In this document: piece after piece, positions 33,901-43,925 of the stretch
Position numbering within the stretch: the first letter of the stretch is position 1
Layout: every line of letters begins with the position of its first letter
Assembly: GCA_030605085.1 (NCBI GenBank)
Contig: JAUWBH010000001.1
Span: forward strand, 1 to 64,000
Source: Promethearchaeota archaeon
GTDB lineage: Archaea > Asgardarchaeota > Lokiarchaeia > Sigynarchaeales > SOKP01
Length of the DNA: 64,000 bases
Reading direction: 5' to 3'
Program-made: the position numbers and the translations under genes
The notes under the pieces: generated by a model
The model's database searches: none
Told to the model about the DNA's origin: nothing
What the model saw: only the letters and a program-made list of their open reading frames with translations

Positions 33901-34343
33901 AATATTCATTTATATACACAAATGATCCTTTTTTTTGTCTTAAAAATTTTAATATTCGTAGCACACAGATTTTAAATCGTACACAAATATTTTATATCAT
34001 ATAATCTTTGTGATCATGTTAAATATCGTTCTTTACAACAAAAATTCTATTTTTACTAAAATAAACATTTAATTAAATAGAAAAAAAGAGAATAATTGTT
34101 CGTTATTTCGTAATAGAATTAAATTTTTTATAAATTACGCAAAGGTTTAAATACTAAATTTGTGTTATGATTCGTAACACAAATTTTCTTTTGTTGTAAA
34201 ATTTTCTTCGTTTGAGGTAAAAAAGCAGTTTTAAAGTAAAAAACACGAAAGGAATAATATTTTAGTTATAATAAAAATAAAATAAAATAAAAATAGCACA
34301 CAGAATATTAAAAATAGCTTTAAATTTTGAGGTAAAGAATATT
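33901..34343. other. intergenic region upstream of TFB gene
   Basis: About 440 nt of AT-rich sequence. TAGCACACAGA occurs at about 33957 and again (ATAGCACACAGAATA) at about 34292, flanking a stretch with several ACACAAAT motifs (e.g. 33979, 34166). This could be a regulatory site or a trace of rearrangement. No coding potential found. Confidence 0.45.
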
Positions 34344-35231
34344 ATGGTAATTCATCAAGAAATACAACAAATTTCAAACTTATGTCCAGAGTGTGGTGGT
34401 GTAGTTCATGAATTTCAAGAGAGGGGAGAAACCGTATGTAGACAGTGTGGTTTAATTATTAACGAACGAAATTTAGATACATCTCATAGCGGGATTAGAG
34501 CTTATACCAAACAAGAGAAAGACAAAAAAGAGCGAACGGGATGTCCAATCTCTATTTTAATGCCTGATATTGGATTAAGTACTATTATTGATAGGACTAA
34601 AATTAAAAATCCTGATTTGAGGCGTGCTGCAAAATGGAACACACACATGACATGGGAAAAGAGGAACATGTTAATTGCGATTACCGAGTTAAAAAGAATT
34701 GGTAGCAATTTAAATTTTCCAGAAAGAGTAAAGAAAGCCGCAGTAAGACTTTATAAAGAGGTTTTCAAAAGGAAGTTGTTAAGAGGTCGGTCGATAAACG
34801 GTATGGTAGCGGCGTGTTCCTATTTTGTATGCAAAGAAGAGAAAGTCCCGATTACGCTCCAAGAAATTTTGGACGAGGCGTCCATAAACGCTAACATTGT
34901 TAAAAAGTGTTATAAAATATTAGTAAGGGAATTGAATCTAAAGTCTCCGCATGTTGATCCTATTTCGCTTATACCTCGGTATTGCGCAGATTTAGGTTTA
35001 GATATTGAGGTCGAAAAAGAAACCATTAAGATGTTAAAAAACTTTATTAAGAAAACCTCTATTTGCGATAAAGATCCAAAAGGATTATGTGCTGGAGCAA
35101 TATATTTAGTAGCTAAGCTTAAAAACAAAAAAGTCAGCCAAAAAGAGATCTCTAGAATAATAAATGTCACGGAAGTAACGCTTCGTTCGCGCTACAAAGA
35201 ATTGCTAAAAAGCATTAGTTTTAATTTTTAA
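34344..35231 (+). CDS. tfb: transcription initiation factor TFB
   Basis: 295-residue archaeal TFIIB. The N-terminal zinc ribbon is CPECGG...CRQCGLI, followed by the B-reader/linker region (SHSGIRAYTKQEKDKKERTG, then IGLSTIID). Two cyclin-like repeats follow: KKAAVRLYKEVFKRKLLRGRS and KMLKNFIKKTSICDKDPKGLCAGA. It bridges TBP-DNA and RNA polymerase. The B-finger segment is shorter than in canonical TFB, so it may be one of several TFB paralogues. ATG start. Confidence 0.95.
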   Translation: MVIHQEIQQISNLCPECGGVVHEFQERGETVCRQCGLIINERNLDTSHSGIRAYTKQEKDKKERTGCPISILMPDIGLSTIIDRTKIKNPDLRRAAKWNTHMTWEKRNMLIAITELKRIGSNLNFPERVKKAAVRLYKEVFKRKLLRGRSINGMVAACSYFVCKEEKVPITLQEILDEASINANIVKKCYKILVRELNLKSPHVDPISLIPRYCADLGLDIEVEKETIKMLKNFIKKTSICDKDPKGLCAGAIYLVAKLKNKKVSQKEISRIINVTEVTLRSRYKELLKSISFNF

Positions 35232-35420
35232 ATAAGTTTGATGTTTGAAGGTATAATATATTTTATTTTTCTCTTTTTTTGAATAAGAGTGATTTAGAAA
35301 GCGAAAATCATACAAGAGAATATTTCCCTAAAAGATTACACCATCAGAGCTAATATATACCATTCTTAATTAACTTTTAATTCAAAAAGAACATCGCTTA
35401 AGGCGATAATTTTGGCGATT

Positions 35421-36149
35421 TTAATTTTGATATCCTGTTCTACGAGCCGCTATTTGCCCGACTTTGCGGCCAGGAGGCGCATTTCGACTAGTTGTTGTTG
35501 GCTTATGAGGAGATTGTTTGGCACCTCCACCGTATGGATGAGATGCAGCAACCATTGCAACGCCACGGACCACCGGCCATTTTATTGCTTTAGAGCGAAC
35601 ATAATGGAATTTAGTCCCCGCTTTAAGCATTGGTTTGTCAGTTCGTCCGCCTCCGCTTATTACACCAATTGTGCATAGGCAATTTTCGTTAAACCATTTT
35701 CTTTTTTTAGATCGAAACAATAATTCTACTTTATTTCCCTCTTTGTCCCTTACAATTGCATCTACTCCGGAAGCACGTGCAAATTTACCTCCATCTTGCG
35801 GAGTGCCTTCAATATTGCATACGATCGTACCTAATGGTATTTCCTTCAGGGGTAAAATGTTTCCTACTTTAACTTCGCCCTTTTTTGCTTGTACATGCTC
35901 GTCTCCTTCAAAAATCCCTTCTGGCGCCAACCACAAATCTTTTTTACCATCTTCATATTTGATTTTTGCTACAGGTGCCATTCTTCCAGGGGAATGCACT
36001 AATTCAATTACTTTAAATTTAAATTCTTTTTCTCCTTCTTTAAAAGGGCGATATTTGACAGCACCTACATGACGATGCGATGGTGATCGTGCCCATAGAT
36101 TTCCACGTCCTTTTCTCTGCGCGAGTATCCGTTTACCCATGCGGTTCAC
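35421..36149 (-). CDS. rpl2: large ribosomal subunit protein uL2
   Basis: 242 residues: GKRILAQRKGRGNLWARSPSHRH at the N-terminus, then PLKEIPLGTIVCNIE, GGKFARASG and the conserved VRGVAM close to the peptidyl-transferase centre. The loop after it reads VAASHPYGGGAKQSPHKP, where most organisms have N-x-x-D/E-HP-H/F-GGG. It stands alone, away from the usual S10/spc operon, at least in this window. Stop codon just before a small gap to GatD/E. Confidence 0.93.
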   Translation of the reverse strand: MNRMGKRILAQRKGRGNLWARSPSHRHVGAVKYRPFKEGEKEFKFKVIELVHSPGRMAPVAKIKYEDGKKDLWLAPEGIFEGDEHVQAKKGEVKVGNILPLKEIPLGTIVCNIEGTPQDGGKFARASGVDAIVRDKEGNKVELLFRSKKRKWFNENCLCTIGVISGGGRTDKPMLKAGTKFHYVRSKAIKWPVVRGVAMVAASHPYGGGAKQSPHKPTTTSRNAPPGRKVGQIAARRTGYQN

Positions 36150-36208
36150 TAAAATTTATCTAATTAAGTTTATCTAATAGTTCAAACTTTAAATTTTTTA
36201 CTATTTTC

Positions 36209-37567
36209 CTATATCTTTTTATTTTGTAATAATTCATCGATGTTATAGTTGAAAGCAATAGGAATTTCTCGATCTATAAATTCGCCAGCTACATTTTTTA
36301 ACAATAATTCTTCAATTTTTTCGGGATCGTTAGTTTGCCCTAGTACCCATCCAAGTTTTACATATCCAACTTCAGGTAATACATTTTTTCCGGGTATTAC
36401 ACCCATATTTTGTAATTCTCTTCCGGTTGAATAAACATTCATTCCTACAAAACCATGTAAGGTTTGCGTGGTCATTAGGACTGTTATTCCTTCTTGAATT
36501 GCTCGTTCGACAGAATCATAAATAGTCGTACTTACATGACCAAGTCCCGTTCCAGCGAAAACGATGCCTTTATATCCTTTGTCAATGTAAAATTCAATTA
36601 TTTCGTTTTCCATTCCTGGGTACGAATATAATAATGCTACTTTTTTTTCGAAATTGGTAAGTGTTATTGTTTCTGAATTCGATCTTTTTCTGTAATTATT
36701 TTTAAACATGGTTATTTTTCTATTCTTTACCATTCCTAATGGGATATCATCTATCGTTCTGAATGTGTGTCTTACAGAAGAATGCATTTTTCTGACTAAG
36801 GTCCCTTTATGGATTAATCCATAATCGTGTGCTGAAGAACCTAACATAGTAACGACAACTTCAGCGATATCGGAACTAGCAACCGTTGCAGCGTTAATTA
36901 AATTTAAGGCCGCATCCGAGGAGGGTCTATCAGAACTCCTTTGGCTTCCCACTAACACAACAGGAATTGACAAATCCTTTAACATAAAAGATAAAGCTGC
37001 ACTTGTATAACCCATTGTATCTGTTCCATGTCCAATAATGACGCCATCTTTACCAGAATTAGCCGCTTTTGCAACTTTTTCGGCTAATTTTTGCCAATAA
37101 TCAGGTTTCATGTTCTCTGATAAAATTTCAAATACGATTTCCGTCTCAAGATTACAAATTTCTGCCAATTCAGGGACTGCACTAAATAATTCACCCGGAG
37201 TAAACGACGGGATTACCGCCCCAGTCGTATAATCTAATCGTGACGCAACAGTTCCTCCCGTTCCTAACAGCGTTATATTAGGGAGTTTCGTATTTTTAGG
37301 AAATATTTTTTCCGGAATTTTATAGTGTGCTTCTTTTTTACCAATTTTTTTTATTTCAATAATATTAGAAGCTTTAATTCCAATATTGTAATTATTTTCT
37401 AATTTGATTTCAATATAATCAGGGTCTGAATATTCGTTTCTAGGCAATATTATTCCTTCGTATTCTCCACTCTTGGTTTTAATATGCAATATATCCCAAA
37501 TATTAATCCCATTTTTTGCTAGTATGTCTTTTCCTTTACCTTTGTAACCCATTAAGCTTTCTGCCAA
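36209..37567 (-). CDS. gatD: glutamyl-tRNA(Gln) amidotransferase subunit GatD
   Basis: 452 residues. It is an asparaginase-like amidase that supplies ammonia to GatE. An N-terminal GatD-specific domain precedes the asparaginase core: TLLGTGGTVASRLDYTTGAV (catalytic Thr) and IGHGTDTMGYTSAALSFML (second Thr, Asp), then VLVGSQRSSDRPSSDAALN. Directly downstream of gatE (1 nt). The archaeal-only GatDE route makes Gln-tRNA(Gln). Confidence 0.96.
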   Translation of the reverse strand: MAESLMGYKGKGKDILAKNGINIWDILHIKTKSGEYEGIILPRNEYSDPDYIEIKLENNYNIGIKASNIIEIKKIGKKEAHYKIPEKIFPKNTKLPNITLLGTGGTVASRLDYTTGAVIPSFTPGELFSAVPELAEICNLETEIVFEILSENMKPDYWQKLAEKVAKAANSGKDGVIIGHGTDTMGYTSAALSFMLKDLSIPVVLVGSQRSSDRPSSDAALNLINAATVASSDIAEVVVTMLGSSAHDYGLIHKGTLVRKMHSSVRHTFRTIDDIPLGMVKNRKITMFKNNYRKRSNSETITLTNFEKKVALLYSYPGMENEIIEFYIDKGYKGIVFAGTGLGHVSTTIYDSVERAIQEGITVLMTTQTLHGFVGMNVYSTGRELQNMGVIPGKNVLPEVGYVKLGWVLGQTNDPEKIEELLLKNVAGEFIDREIPIAFNYNIDELLQNKKI

Positions 37568-39487
37568 TTATTTCAACTCCTTTAATTTTTTTTGTAGAAT
37601 ATTTTTTAATTCTTCAGAAACTATTTTTCCATCTATTTTTCCTCTAACTCTTTTCATAACTTCTCCCATTAATGGGCCAGTTGCTCTCATTTCTTTTTCT
37701 TTTATGAGGTCTAAGGCATTGTTCACGATTTCATTAATAATCTTTTTGAGATCTTCGATTGATATCACTTTAATTTTTAATTTCTTTTTCACTTCTTCTA
37801 TTGTAAGCTCTGGAGAATCTGCTTTTAAAGTCATTATTTCTTCAATAGCTTCCTTCCCAATTTCTTTCTTTTTCAAAAGGGTAAAAATATCTTTATAATC
37901 GGATTCAGTTATGTTATTAACATTCTTTCCGTCTCTTCTTAATGCGGTAACGGTTTCTAACAAAGTCGTAATTATTAAAGTTGGATTATCGGGATAAATT
38001 CCGACTAAATCGTTGAAGAGGTTCAAATTACCAATAAAAATTAATTCTTTAATCAATCGTTCTTCTATTTTATAATTTTTCGAGTAATTCTTAATTATAA
38101 CCCATGGATATTCAGGAATAGTTTTTTTAACTTTTTTAATATCGTCATCAGTATTGATTATCGCTTGAGAATCAGTATCAGGATATAGTCTCGCACCTCC
38201 ATGTAATTCTCTTAAAAATTCCGTATTTCCGTTCTCTAAAGCTCTTCGAGTTTCAGACGGGACTCCTTTAAAGGCGTGCTTAACTCTTTTAATGATAACA
38301 TTTATGGCTTTGTCTAGTTCTTTTTTAGTTCCTAACACTAATACAAAACAATCCTCGTCTTTAGACTTTAATTGATTTTTAATCTTTTTAATATCATCGT
38401 CAGAAAATTTGTATTTTTTTAAATCTTCGTCGGAATGAATTAAACCTTTCAAACCTGAAATCGACTCCATTTTACTACTAACTTCAGTACCAAATCTATA
38501 ATCTAGCATCAATTCTATTCCAAAAATACCTTTAAATCCCTTAAAGTTAAGACCAAATAATTTTTTTCCCGATTTAATTCCTTTTGCGATGAAGTTAGAT
38601 TTAGTTTTACCCATTGGTTTAGTCAAATCAATAGGCTTATTAGGTAAATTAATTTCACTTAAATTTCTATTTCGTAATTCTTCTTTAATTTTAACAAGTT
38701 TTAATTGTCTTGATACTTCGTGGTTTATTAAAACAGGAATCCAATCTAATTTTTGTACCCCTTTAATTTCAATTCTAGTACCTTCCTTGATACTTACATT
38801 GATATCCTGTCGTATTGAACCTAGAACTTTTTTAACTTTAGTTGACCATAATAATAGTCCCAGTCTTTCAGCACACACTCTACATTCCTTTGGATTGGTT
38901 ATGTCCGGCTTTGTTGTAATTTCTACTAAAGGAATTCCTAATCGATCTAGTCTAAAATAATTGGTTCTTTTCTCCGTTTTTATTTTTCTCGCAGCATCTT
39001 CTTCTAAGCATATAATATCAATTCCTATTTTTTTACCATTCTCTAATTCAACATACCCATCTTTTCCTAAAATCATTGTTCTCTGAAAACCACAGGGGAC
39101 ACTTCCATCGAGATAATTTTTTCTGCAAACATGCATTTCTTCGATAATATTTGCGTTAAGAAGTAATCCAATTTCGATTGCGATTTTTCTGGCTTCATCA
39201 TTACATTCGAAGGGGGGAGTTTCATCTAATTCATAAGTACATATTACATCGTTATAACTTTCATATATAATATTCATACCTTTTTCGTATTCAGTGAGCA
39301 TTGCCTCATCATATGTACCCATTTCACCCAAAACAGGCCTCATAAAGCGCTTTAAAGTAAAATCAGGTTCTCTTGTTCCTTGGAGTTCATTCGGACATCT
39401 GCAAAACAGCTTAGTTTTAGAGTCAATTTGTTGATGAATTTCGAGACCACACTTTAGACCTAATTTTTGATAATCATGTTCATTCAT
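37568..39487 (-). CDS. gatE: glutamyl-tRNA(Gln) amidotransferase subunit GatE
   Basis: 639 residues with LGLKCGLEIHQQIDSKTKLFCRCP at the N-terminus, the kinase-like GatB-family core with DGSVPCGFQRT and the EITTKPDI motif, an inserted AspRS-type domain (FGIELMLDYRFGTEVSS) that marks GatE versus GatB, and a C-terminal YqeY-like tail (GPLMGEVMKRVRGKIDG). It activates Glu-tRNA(Gln) for amidation. Cotranscribed with gatD. Confidence 0.96.
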   Translation of the reverse strand: MNEHDYQKLGLKCGLEIHQQIDSKTKLFCRCPNELQGTREPDFTLKRFMRPVLGEMGTYDEAMLTEYEKGMNIIYESYNDVICTYELDETPPFECNDEARKIAIEIGLLLNANIIEEMHVCRKNYLDGSVPCGFQRTMILGKDGYVELENGKKIGIDIICLEEDAARKIKTEKRTNYFRLDRLGIPLVEITTKPDITNPKECRVCAERLGLLLWSTKVKKVLGSIRQDINVSIKEGTRIEIKGVQKLDWIPVLINHEVSRQLKLVKIKEELRNRNLSEINLPNKPIDLTKPMGKTKSNFIAKGIKSGKKLFGLNFKGFKGIFGIELMLDYRFGTEVSSKMESISGLKGLIHSDEDLKKYKFSDDDIKKIKNQLKSKDEDCFVLVLGTKKELDKAINVIIKRVKHAFKGVPSETRRALENGNTEFLRELHGGARLYPDTDSQAIINTDDDIKKVKKTIPEYPWVIIKNYSKNYKIEERLIKELIFIGNLNLFNDLVGIYPDNPTLIITTLLETVTALRRDGKNVNNITESDYKDIFTLLKKKEIGKEAIEEIMTLKADSPELTIEEVKKKLKIKVISIEDLKKIINEIVNNALDLIKEKEMRATGPLMGEVMKRVRGKIDGKIVSEELKNILQKKLKELK

Positions 39488-39543
39488 AATTGATCAAACA
39501 TTCACTTATAAATTACAGAATATATAGTAACACGCGACAAAAT

Positions 39544-39699
39544 TTATTTTTCAGGATCTATTTTGCCTTTTTGAATATCAAAACACCACTTGTTTTTACA
39601 ACCTTTAAAACAGAAAACATGGTTTGGAGTAGGTTGACAAATATTTATGTGTGTTACTTTCGTTCTATTCATTGATTTTCCGCAATAATCACATTTCAT
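39544..39699 (-). CDS. small TRASH-like zinc protein
   Basis: 51 residues beginning MKCDYCGKSM, with further cysteines in the order C...CFKGCKNKWC, a treble-clef/TRASH-like arrangement of four to five ligands. Such domains bind metals in chaperones or sensors. It lies between elp3 and gatE on the same strand. The ATG start is clear; no strong ribosome-binding site. Function unknown. Confidence 0.6.
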   Translation of the reverse strand: MKCDYCGKSMNRTKVTHINICQPTPNHVFCFKGCKNKWCFDIQKGKIDPEK

Positions 39700-39819
39700 T
39701 TTTTACACTTTTAAATTTTTATGGCTATAACTAAATACAATATCTAATCAGTTTTAATCATTATTTTTATTATGAATATTATTTTTTCAAAAAAAATTTG
39801 TTTAAATTAGTTATAAATA

Positions 39820-41463
39820 CTAATTAAAAAAATTCGTTTCATACAGTTTTTTTGAGACATAAGGACCGTCTAGGGTGTATTCCATTTTATAAAACCAATC
39901 TCTTGCTCCGATACCTGAAATGACATCTAACTTTTTAGCATCAAAATCTTCTAAGGATATTTTTTCAGCTTGGTTTAATAGCAATTTACCATAACCTCTA
40001 TGTTGTATTTGTGAAAATCCATTTGGCTTTAAATCTTTAGGCACTAACTCTCCAACGACTTTAATTTCTCTTACAATCAAAGTTTTTCCATCGTTTAATT
40101 CAGGTCTATGAGCTAATTCAGAAGGTTCTCTCAAGCGTAAATATCCCACTAAATAGTTCTCTTTTTTATTTTCGTAAGATAGAAATATTTCGTTGCCTTG
40201 AGAAGCTTCATAATCTAAACGGTATAATTTAATGTCGTCAAAAGAACTCTCATCTATGATTTTTTTTCTTTTACTTATCCCATATTCGCGACATCTAATA
40301 CAATTACATTCGGCATTTAATTGTTTCAATCTTTCTTGAATGATTTGCCTTAAATTGCTTTTTTTACACCCAGCTTCTATCAAATATGCTGGTATGTCTC
40401 TCATAATTCTTTGAATTCTGACATAAGGGGGTACCTTTTGTTTTACATCTGCAATTAAGTTAATTAATTCGCCAAGAGAATACGGAGCATACTTTCCATT
40501 TATCCACCAATTATATAATTCAGTACCTTTAATTACTAAGCAAGGATAAATCTTTAACATATCTGGGCAGTAATCAGGATTACTGAATAAATTATCGAAT
40601 GTTTCTAAATCTTTAGAATAATTAGATCCTGGTAAATTGGGCATCATGTGAGCGTTGACCTTTAAGCCAGCGTCTTTTGATATTCTAATAGCTTCAATGC
40701 TATCAGCCGTGGTATGACCCCTTTTTACTAACTCGTATATATCGTCGTAAACCGTTTGAATTCCAATTTCAACGCGAGTGGTTCCATAATTCAGCATTCT
40801 ATCAATTTCTTTTTCTTTGCAATAATCAGGTCTAGTCTCAATTGTAATACCAATTACGCTTCTTTTGGATTTTTCGGCAATCATTTTAGCATCTTTTAAA
40901 TTTTTAACTTTTTTATTGATTATTCCCTCTAAAGCACCTTTAATAAATTCTTCTTGATAGTCGAACTCTGTAGATAAAAAAGTTCCTCCTTGAATAACGA
41001 GGGAAATTTTATCTACATTATGCCCAATTGCTTCTAGATCTCTTATTCGAGATTGTACTTGCTCAAAGGGATCATAATTGCAGTTTACAGAGCGCATTGC
41101 TGAGGGTTCTCTACCAGTATAAGACTGTGCGACCTTGATTCCAGGTTGGGACGCTTCACCCGGACAATAAATACATTTTCCCGGACAAGGTAGAGGTTTA
41201 GTCATAATAGCAATTACGGAAACACCAGATAAAGTCCTAATTGCTCTTCTTTTTAAAAGTTTGGTAACTATTGACTTTTCTTTTTCTGAAGCATATGATA
41301 ATATGGTAGCATTCTTAATTACCTTATTATAATTAAATATTTTACTGAAACGCCCTTTAATCTTAGTTATTTTATCCTTTGATACATTAGGATTCTTAAT
41401 CAAGTAATTAATAACTTCCCTGGAAATTTTTTTCTCAATTTTAAAATCAGTTGTTTCATTCAT
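39820..41463 (-). CDS. elp3: tRNA uridine(34) acetyltransferase Elp3
   Basis: 547-residue Elp3: radical SAM domain with KPLPCPGKCIYCPG (three cysteines near residue 95) and a C-terminal GNAT acetyltransferase domain (FSQIQHRGYGKLLLNQAEKI). It adds carboxymethyl groups at wobble U34. Archaeal Elp3 acts alone, without the other Elongator subunits. Full length, ATG start. Confidence 0.96.
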   Translation of the reverse strand: MNETTDFKIEKKISREVINYLIKNPNVSKDKITKIKGRFSKIFNYNKVIKNATILSYASEKEKSIVTKLLKRRAIRTLSGVSVIAIMTKPLPCPGKCIYCPGEASQPGIKVAQSYTGREPSAMRSVNCNYDPFEQVQSRIRDLEAIGHNVDKISLVIQGGTFLSTEFDYQEEFIKGALEGIINKKVKNLKDAKMIAEKSKRSVIGITIETRPDYCKEKEIDRMLNYGTTRVEIGIQTVYDDIYELVKRGHTTADSIEAIRISKDAGLKVNAHMMPNLPGSNYSKDLETFDNLFSNPDYCPDMLKIYPCLVIKGTELYNWWINGKYAPYSLGELINLIADVKQKVPPYVRIQRIMRDIPAYLIEAGCKKSNLRQIIQERLKQLNAECNCIRCREYGISKRKKIIDESSFDDIKLYRLDYEASQGNEIFLSYENKKENYLVGYLRLREPSELAHRPELNDGKTLIVREIKVVGELVPKDLKPNGFSQIQHRGYGKLLLNQAEKISLEDFDAKKLDVISGIGARDWFYKMEYTLDGPYVSKKLYETNFFN

Positions 41464-41618
41464 CTTATTTAATTAAGGAAAGGAAGAATTAGAGAAAACT
41501 TTTTATATTCTAAATTTGTAGATATATTTCATAAAGTTAATATTTTGCGATTTAAATCGAGATTATATTGTAATCATTAAATAAATAAATTTAAATAAAA
41601 AATAAGATAATTAGAAAT

Positions 41619-42923
41619 TTAAATTCTTTCTACTACTGTGGCAATACCAACGCCGCCTCCCCCGCACATCAACTGCAATCCGTATCGTTTATTATAATTG
41701 TTTAGGTAATGGACCATTTCGCCGAAATAAACAACTCCTGATGCCCCAATTGGATGTCCTATGGAAATAGCACCCCCAGTTGGGTTCTGTCTTGGATCGT
41801 CAAACTCATAGCCAAGGTCTTTACAAAAAGCGAGACATGGAGAAGCAAAAGCCTCATTTGGTTCTATGCAGTCTAGATCATCAACAGTTATGTCAGCGCG
41901 TTTTAAAGCTTTTCTACTCGCAGGTATAGGAGCGGTTAGCATGATTGTCACTTCATCTCCTGCAACAGCTGTAGATAATACACATGCCAGAGGTTTCAAT
42001 CCTAATGACTCTGCTTTTTCTTCAGACATTAATAAAGTCGCAGCGGCTCCATCAACTATTTGTGACGAATTTCCCGCTGTGACTCTTCCATTCTTTCTAC
42101 GAAACACTGGTTTGAGCGAACTTAACATTTGCCAACTTTTTTCCGGTTCATCTAAATATCCAGTTCGCACGGTTTGATCTTTTGTTACAGTAACTGTTTC
42201 TTGTTTTTGTTTGCCAGTTTCCTCATCTTTTATAGGTTGCATTTGTTCATCAGTATATTTCTTCAAATAAGATACTGGAACAACTCTTTTAAAATACTCA
42301 TCTTCTTTTCGCATCGCTTTAGTTGCTTTCACATGCGACCACGCACCAAATTCGTCTAAATCTTTGCGGGTTAACCCATAACGATCACAAATCATCTCAG
42401 CTGAAACTCCTTGTGGTACAAATATTTTCATAAAATCTTGCATTTTTTGGGACCAAATAACCGGGTATTTTTTTACTTGAGTCACAATCTCAAATGTAAT
42501 TCCCATCCGGTAATGAGTCATTGATTCTACACCCGCAGCAATCATCATTTCACCATCACCAACCTTTATTGCATTTGCGCATGTGTTTATCGCCTGAAGT
42601 CCTGCATTACAATATCTATCCACTGTTGCTCCTGCAATTTCTATGGGCAAGCCAGCCATTATAACTGCTACTCTTCCAATATTGCCTCCTTGCTCACCTA
42701 TTTGTGATAAACACCCTACATGACAATCTTCAATTTCGCTTGGATCGAAGTCTGAACATTTATCTTTCGTCCTTTCAATTAGCTTTTGTAGCACTGTTAT
42801 TAATAAATCTTGTGCCGAACACTCTCTAAAAGCACCCCCCAATTTTCCCATCTGCTTTCTGCTTGATTTTCCAATTGGAGTTCTTATAGCATCTACAACC
42901 ACACATTCTTTTAATTCTCTCAT
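41619..42923 (-). CDS. acetyl-CoA acetyltransferase/3-ketoacyl-CoA thiolase
   Basis: 434 residues with VDAIRTPIGK at the N-terminus, the nucleophile in VDRYCNAGLQAINTCANAI, NEAFASP (HNEAF-equivalent region), NPTGGAISIGHPIGASG (catalytic His) and MCGGGGVGIATVVE with the C-terminal cysteine. The segment around residue 190-240 (KKYTDEQMQPIKDEETG) is an expanded lid. The substrate is probably acetoacetyl- or short ketoacyl-CoA, fitting the acyl-CoA dehydrogenase at 7 kb. Intact. Confidence 0.94.
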   Translation of the reverse strand: MRELKECVVVDAIRTPIGKSSRKQMGKLGGAFRECSAQDLLITVLQKLIERTKDKCSDFDPSEIEDCHVGCLSQIGEQGGNIGRVAVIMAGLPIEIAGATVDRYCNAGLQAINTCANAIKVGDGEMMIAAGVESMTHYRMGITFEIVTQVKKYPVIWSQKMQDFMKIFVPQGVSAEMICDRYGLTRKDLDEFGAWSHVKATKAMRKEDEYFKRVVPVSYLKKYTDEQMQPIKDEETGKQKQETVTVTKDQTVRTGYLDEPEKSWQMLSSLKPVFRRKNGRVTAGNSSQIVDGAAATLLMSEEKAESLGLKPLACVLSTAVAGDEVTIMLTAPIPASRKALKRADITVDDLDCIEPNEAFASPCLAFCKDLGYEFDDPRQNPTGGAISIGHPIGASGVVYFGEMVHYLNNYNKRYGLQLMCGGGGVGIATVVERI

Positions 42924-43015
42924 TTAAATCAACATTTTTTTTAAAATTAATATTTAAAATCATATATTTAAAATATTTCTAAGTAAATCTTAATTATTAT
43001 ATCAGTATAAAGTCT

Positions 43016-43909
43016 TTATAAATTGATTGATATTTTCGTAAAATCAATTAATTCATCATTAATGTTCAAGTTTTTCAAAATATCCTCTGCCTCACTTATC
43101 ATTTTATTTATCATTTCCTCGACCGTTATCATTTTATCGGTTTTTGGGATTGCCATAGACATGTCGGTGTATTGTGGTCTGTTAGACTTGAAATGTAAAA
43201 CTTTCTCAATAAAATCTGGATCAAAACAATTTGCATTAATTATTTGTCTTTTCCAGACTTCGGGAATTGGACTTTCAATAGTAGGGAGGAAAGCAGTACA
43301 CATGTGAACAGCCTGAGCACCTAAGATTAAAGCAGCTAACATTCCCTTACCATCACTAATCCCGCCAGATGCTATGAATGGTTTTTTTAATAACATATTG
43401 GCATTAATTAAATTTATCAATAATGTGTTTTGTTGAGGATTCTTCAATCCACCTCCTTCAAGTCCCGTTAAAATTATTGCGTCAACATCCATTTTTTCCG
43501 CCGATAAAGCATGTCTCATCGTGGTGGCTTTATGAATCCAGATCATTTCTTTTTCTTTTATTTTCTTCCCTAAGTATTCAGCTCTGAAAGCTGCTGTTAT
43601 TATGGTAATTATACCCTCCTCTTCTGCTATATCTAGATATTGAAAAAATGGGTGTCCGGGTTTAACATTACTATCCACGGAGAAATTAATACCAAATGGA
43701 TTATTTGAAATTTTTTTAACATGCTGAATTGCATTTTTGAACTCATCGTTACTTTCATAAGCACTAGCTGTGAGAATACCCACTCCACCAGCTTTACTTA
43801 TAGCCGCAGCCAAATCCTTATTATCGTAGCCAGCGAAGGCACCTAAAATAATAGGATACTGACAACCGATCATTTCGGTAATAGCTGTTTTCCATTTCAA
43901 ATTTAACAC
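43016..43909 (-). CDS. nitronate monooxygenase/2-nitropropane dioxygenase-like flavoprotein
   Basis: 297-residue TIM-barrel FMN protein: ITEMIGCQYPIILGAFAGYDN at the N-terminus, GGVGILTASAYES, LTGLEGGG and KPFIASGGISDGKGMLAALILGAQAVHMCTAF. This is the NPD family, with diverse substrates. It lies 16 nt downstream of pyrK and is probably cotranscribed. Substrate uncertain: the family also contains enoyl-ACP reductases. Confidence 0.85.
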   Translation of the reverse strand: MLNLKWKTAITEMIGCQYPIILGAFAGYDNKDLAAAISKAGGVGILTASAYESNDEFKNAIQHVKKISNNPFGINFSVDSNVKPGHPFFQYLDIAEEEGIITIITAAFRAEYLGKKIKEKEMIWIHKATTMRHALSAEKMDVDAIILTGLEGGGLKNPQQNTLLINLINANMLLKKPFIASGGISDGKGMLAALILGAQAVHMCTAFLPTIESPIPEVWKRQIINANCFDPDFIEKVLHFKSNRPQYTDMSMAIPKTDKMITVEEMINKMISEAEDILKNLNINDELIDFTKISINL

Positions 43910-43925
43910 TTAAAATCATTAATGT

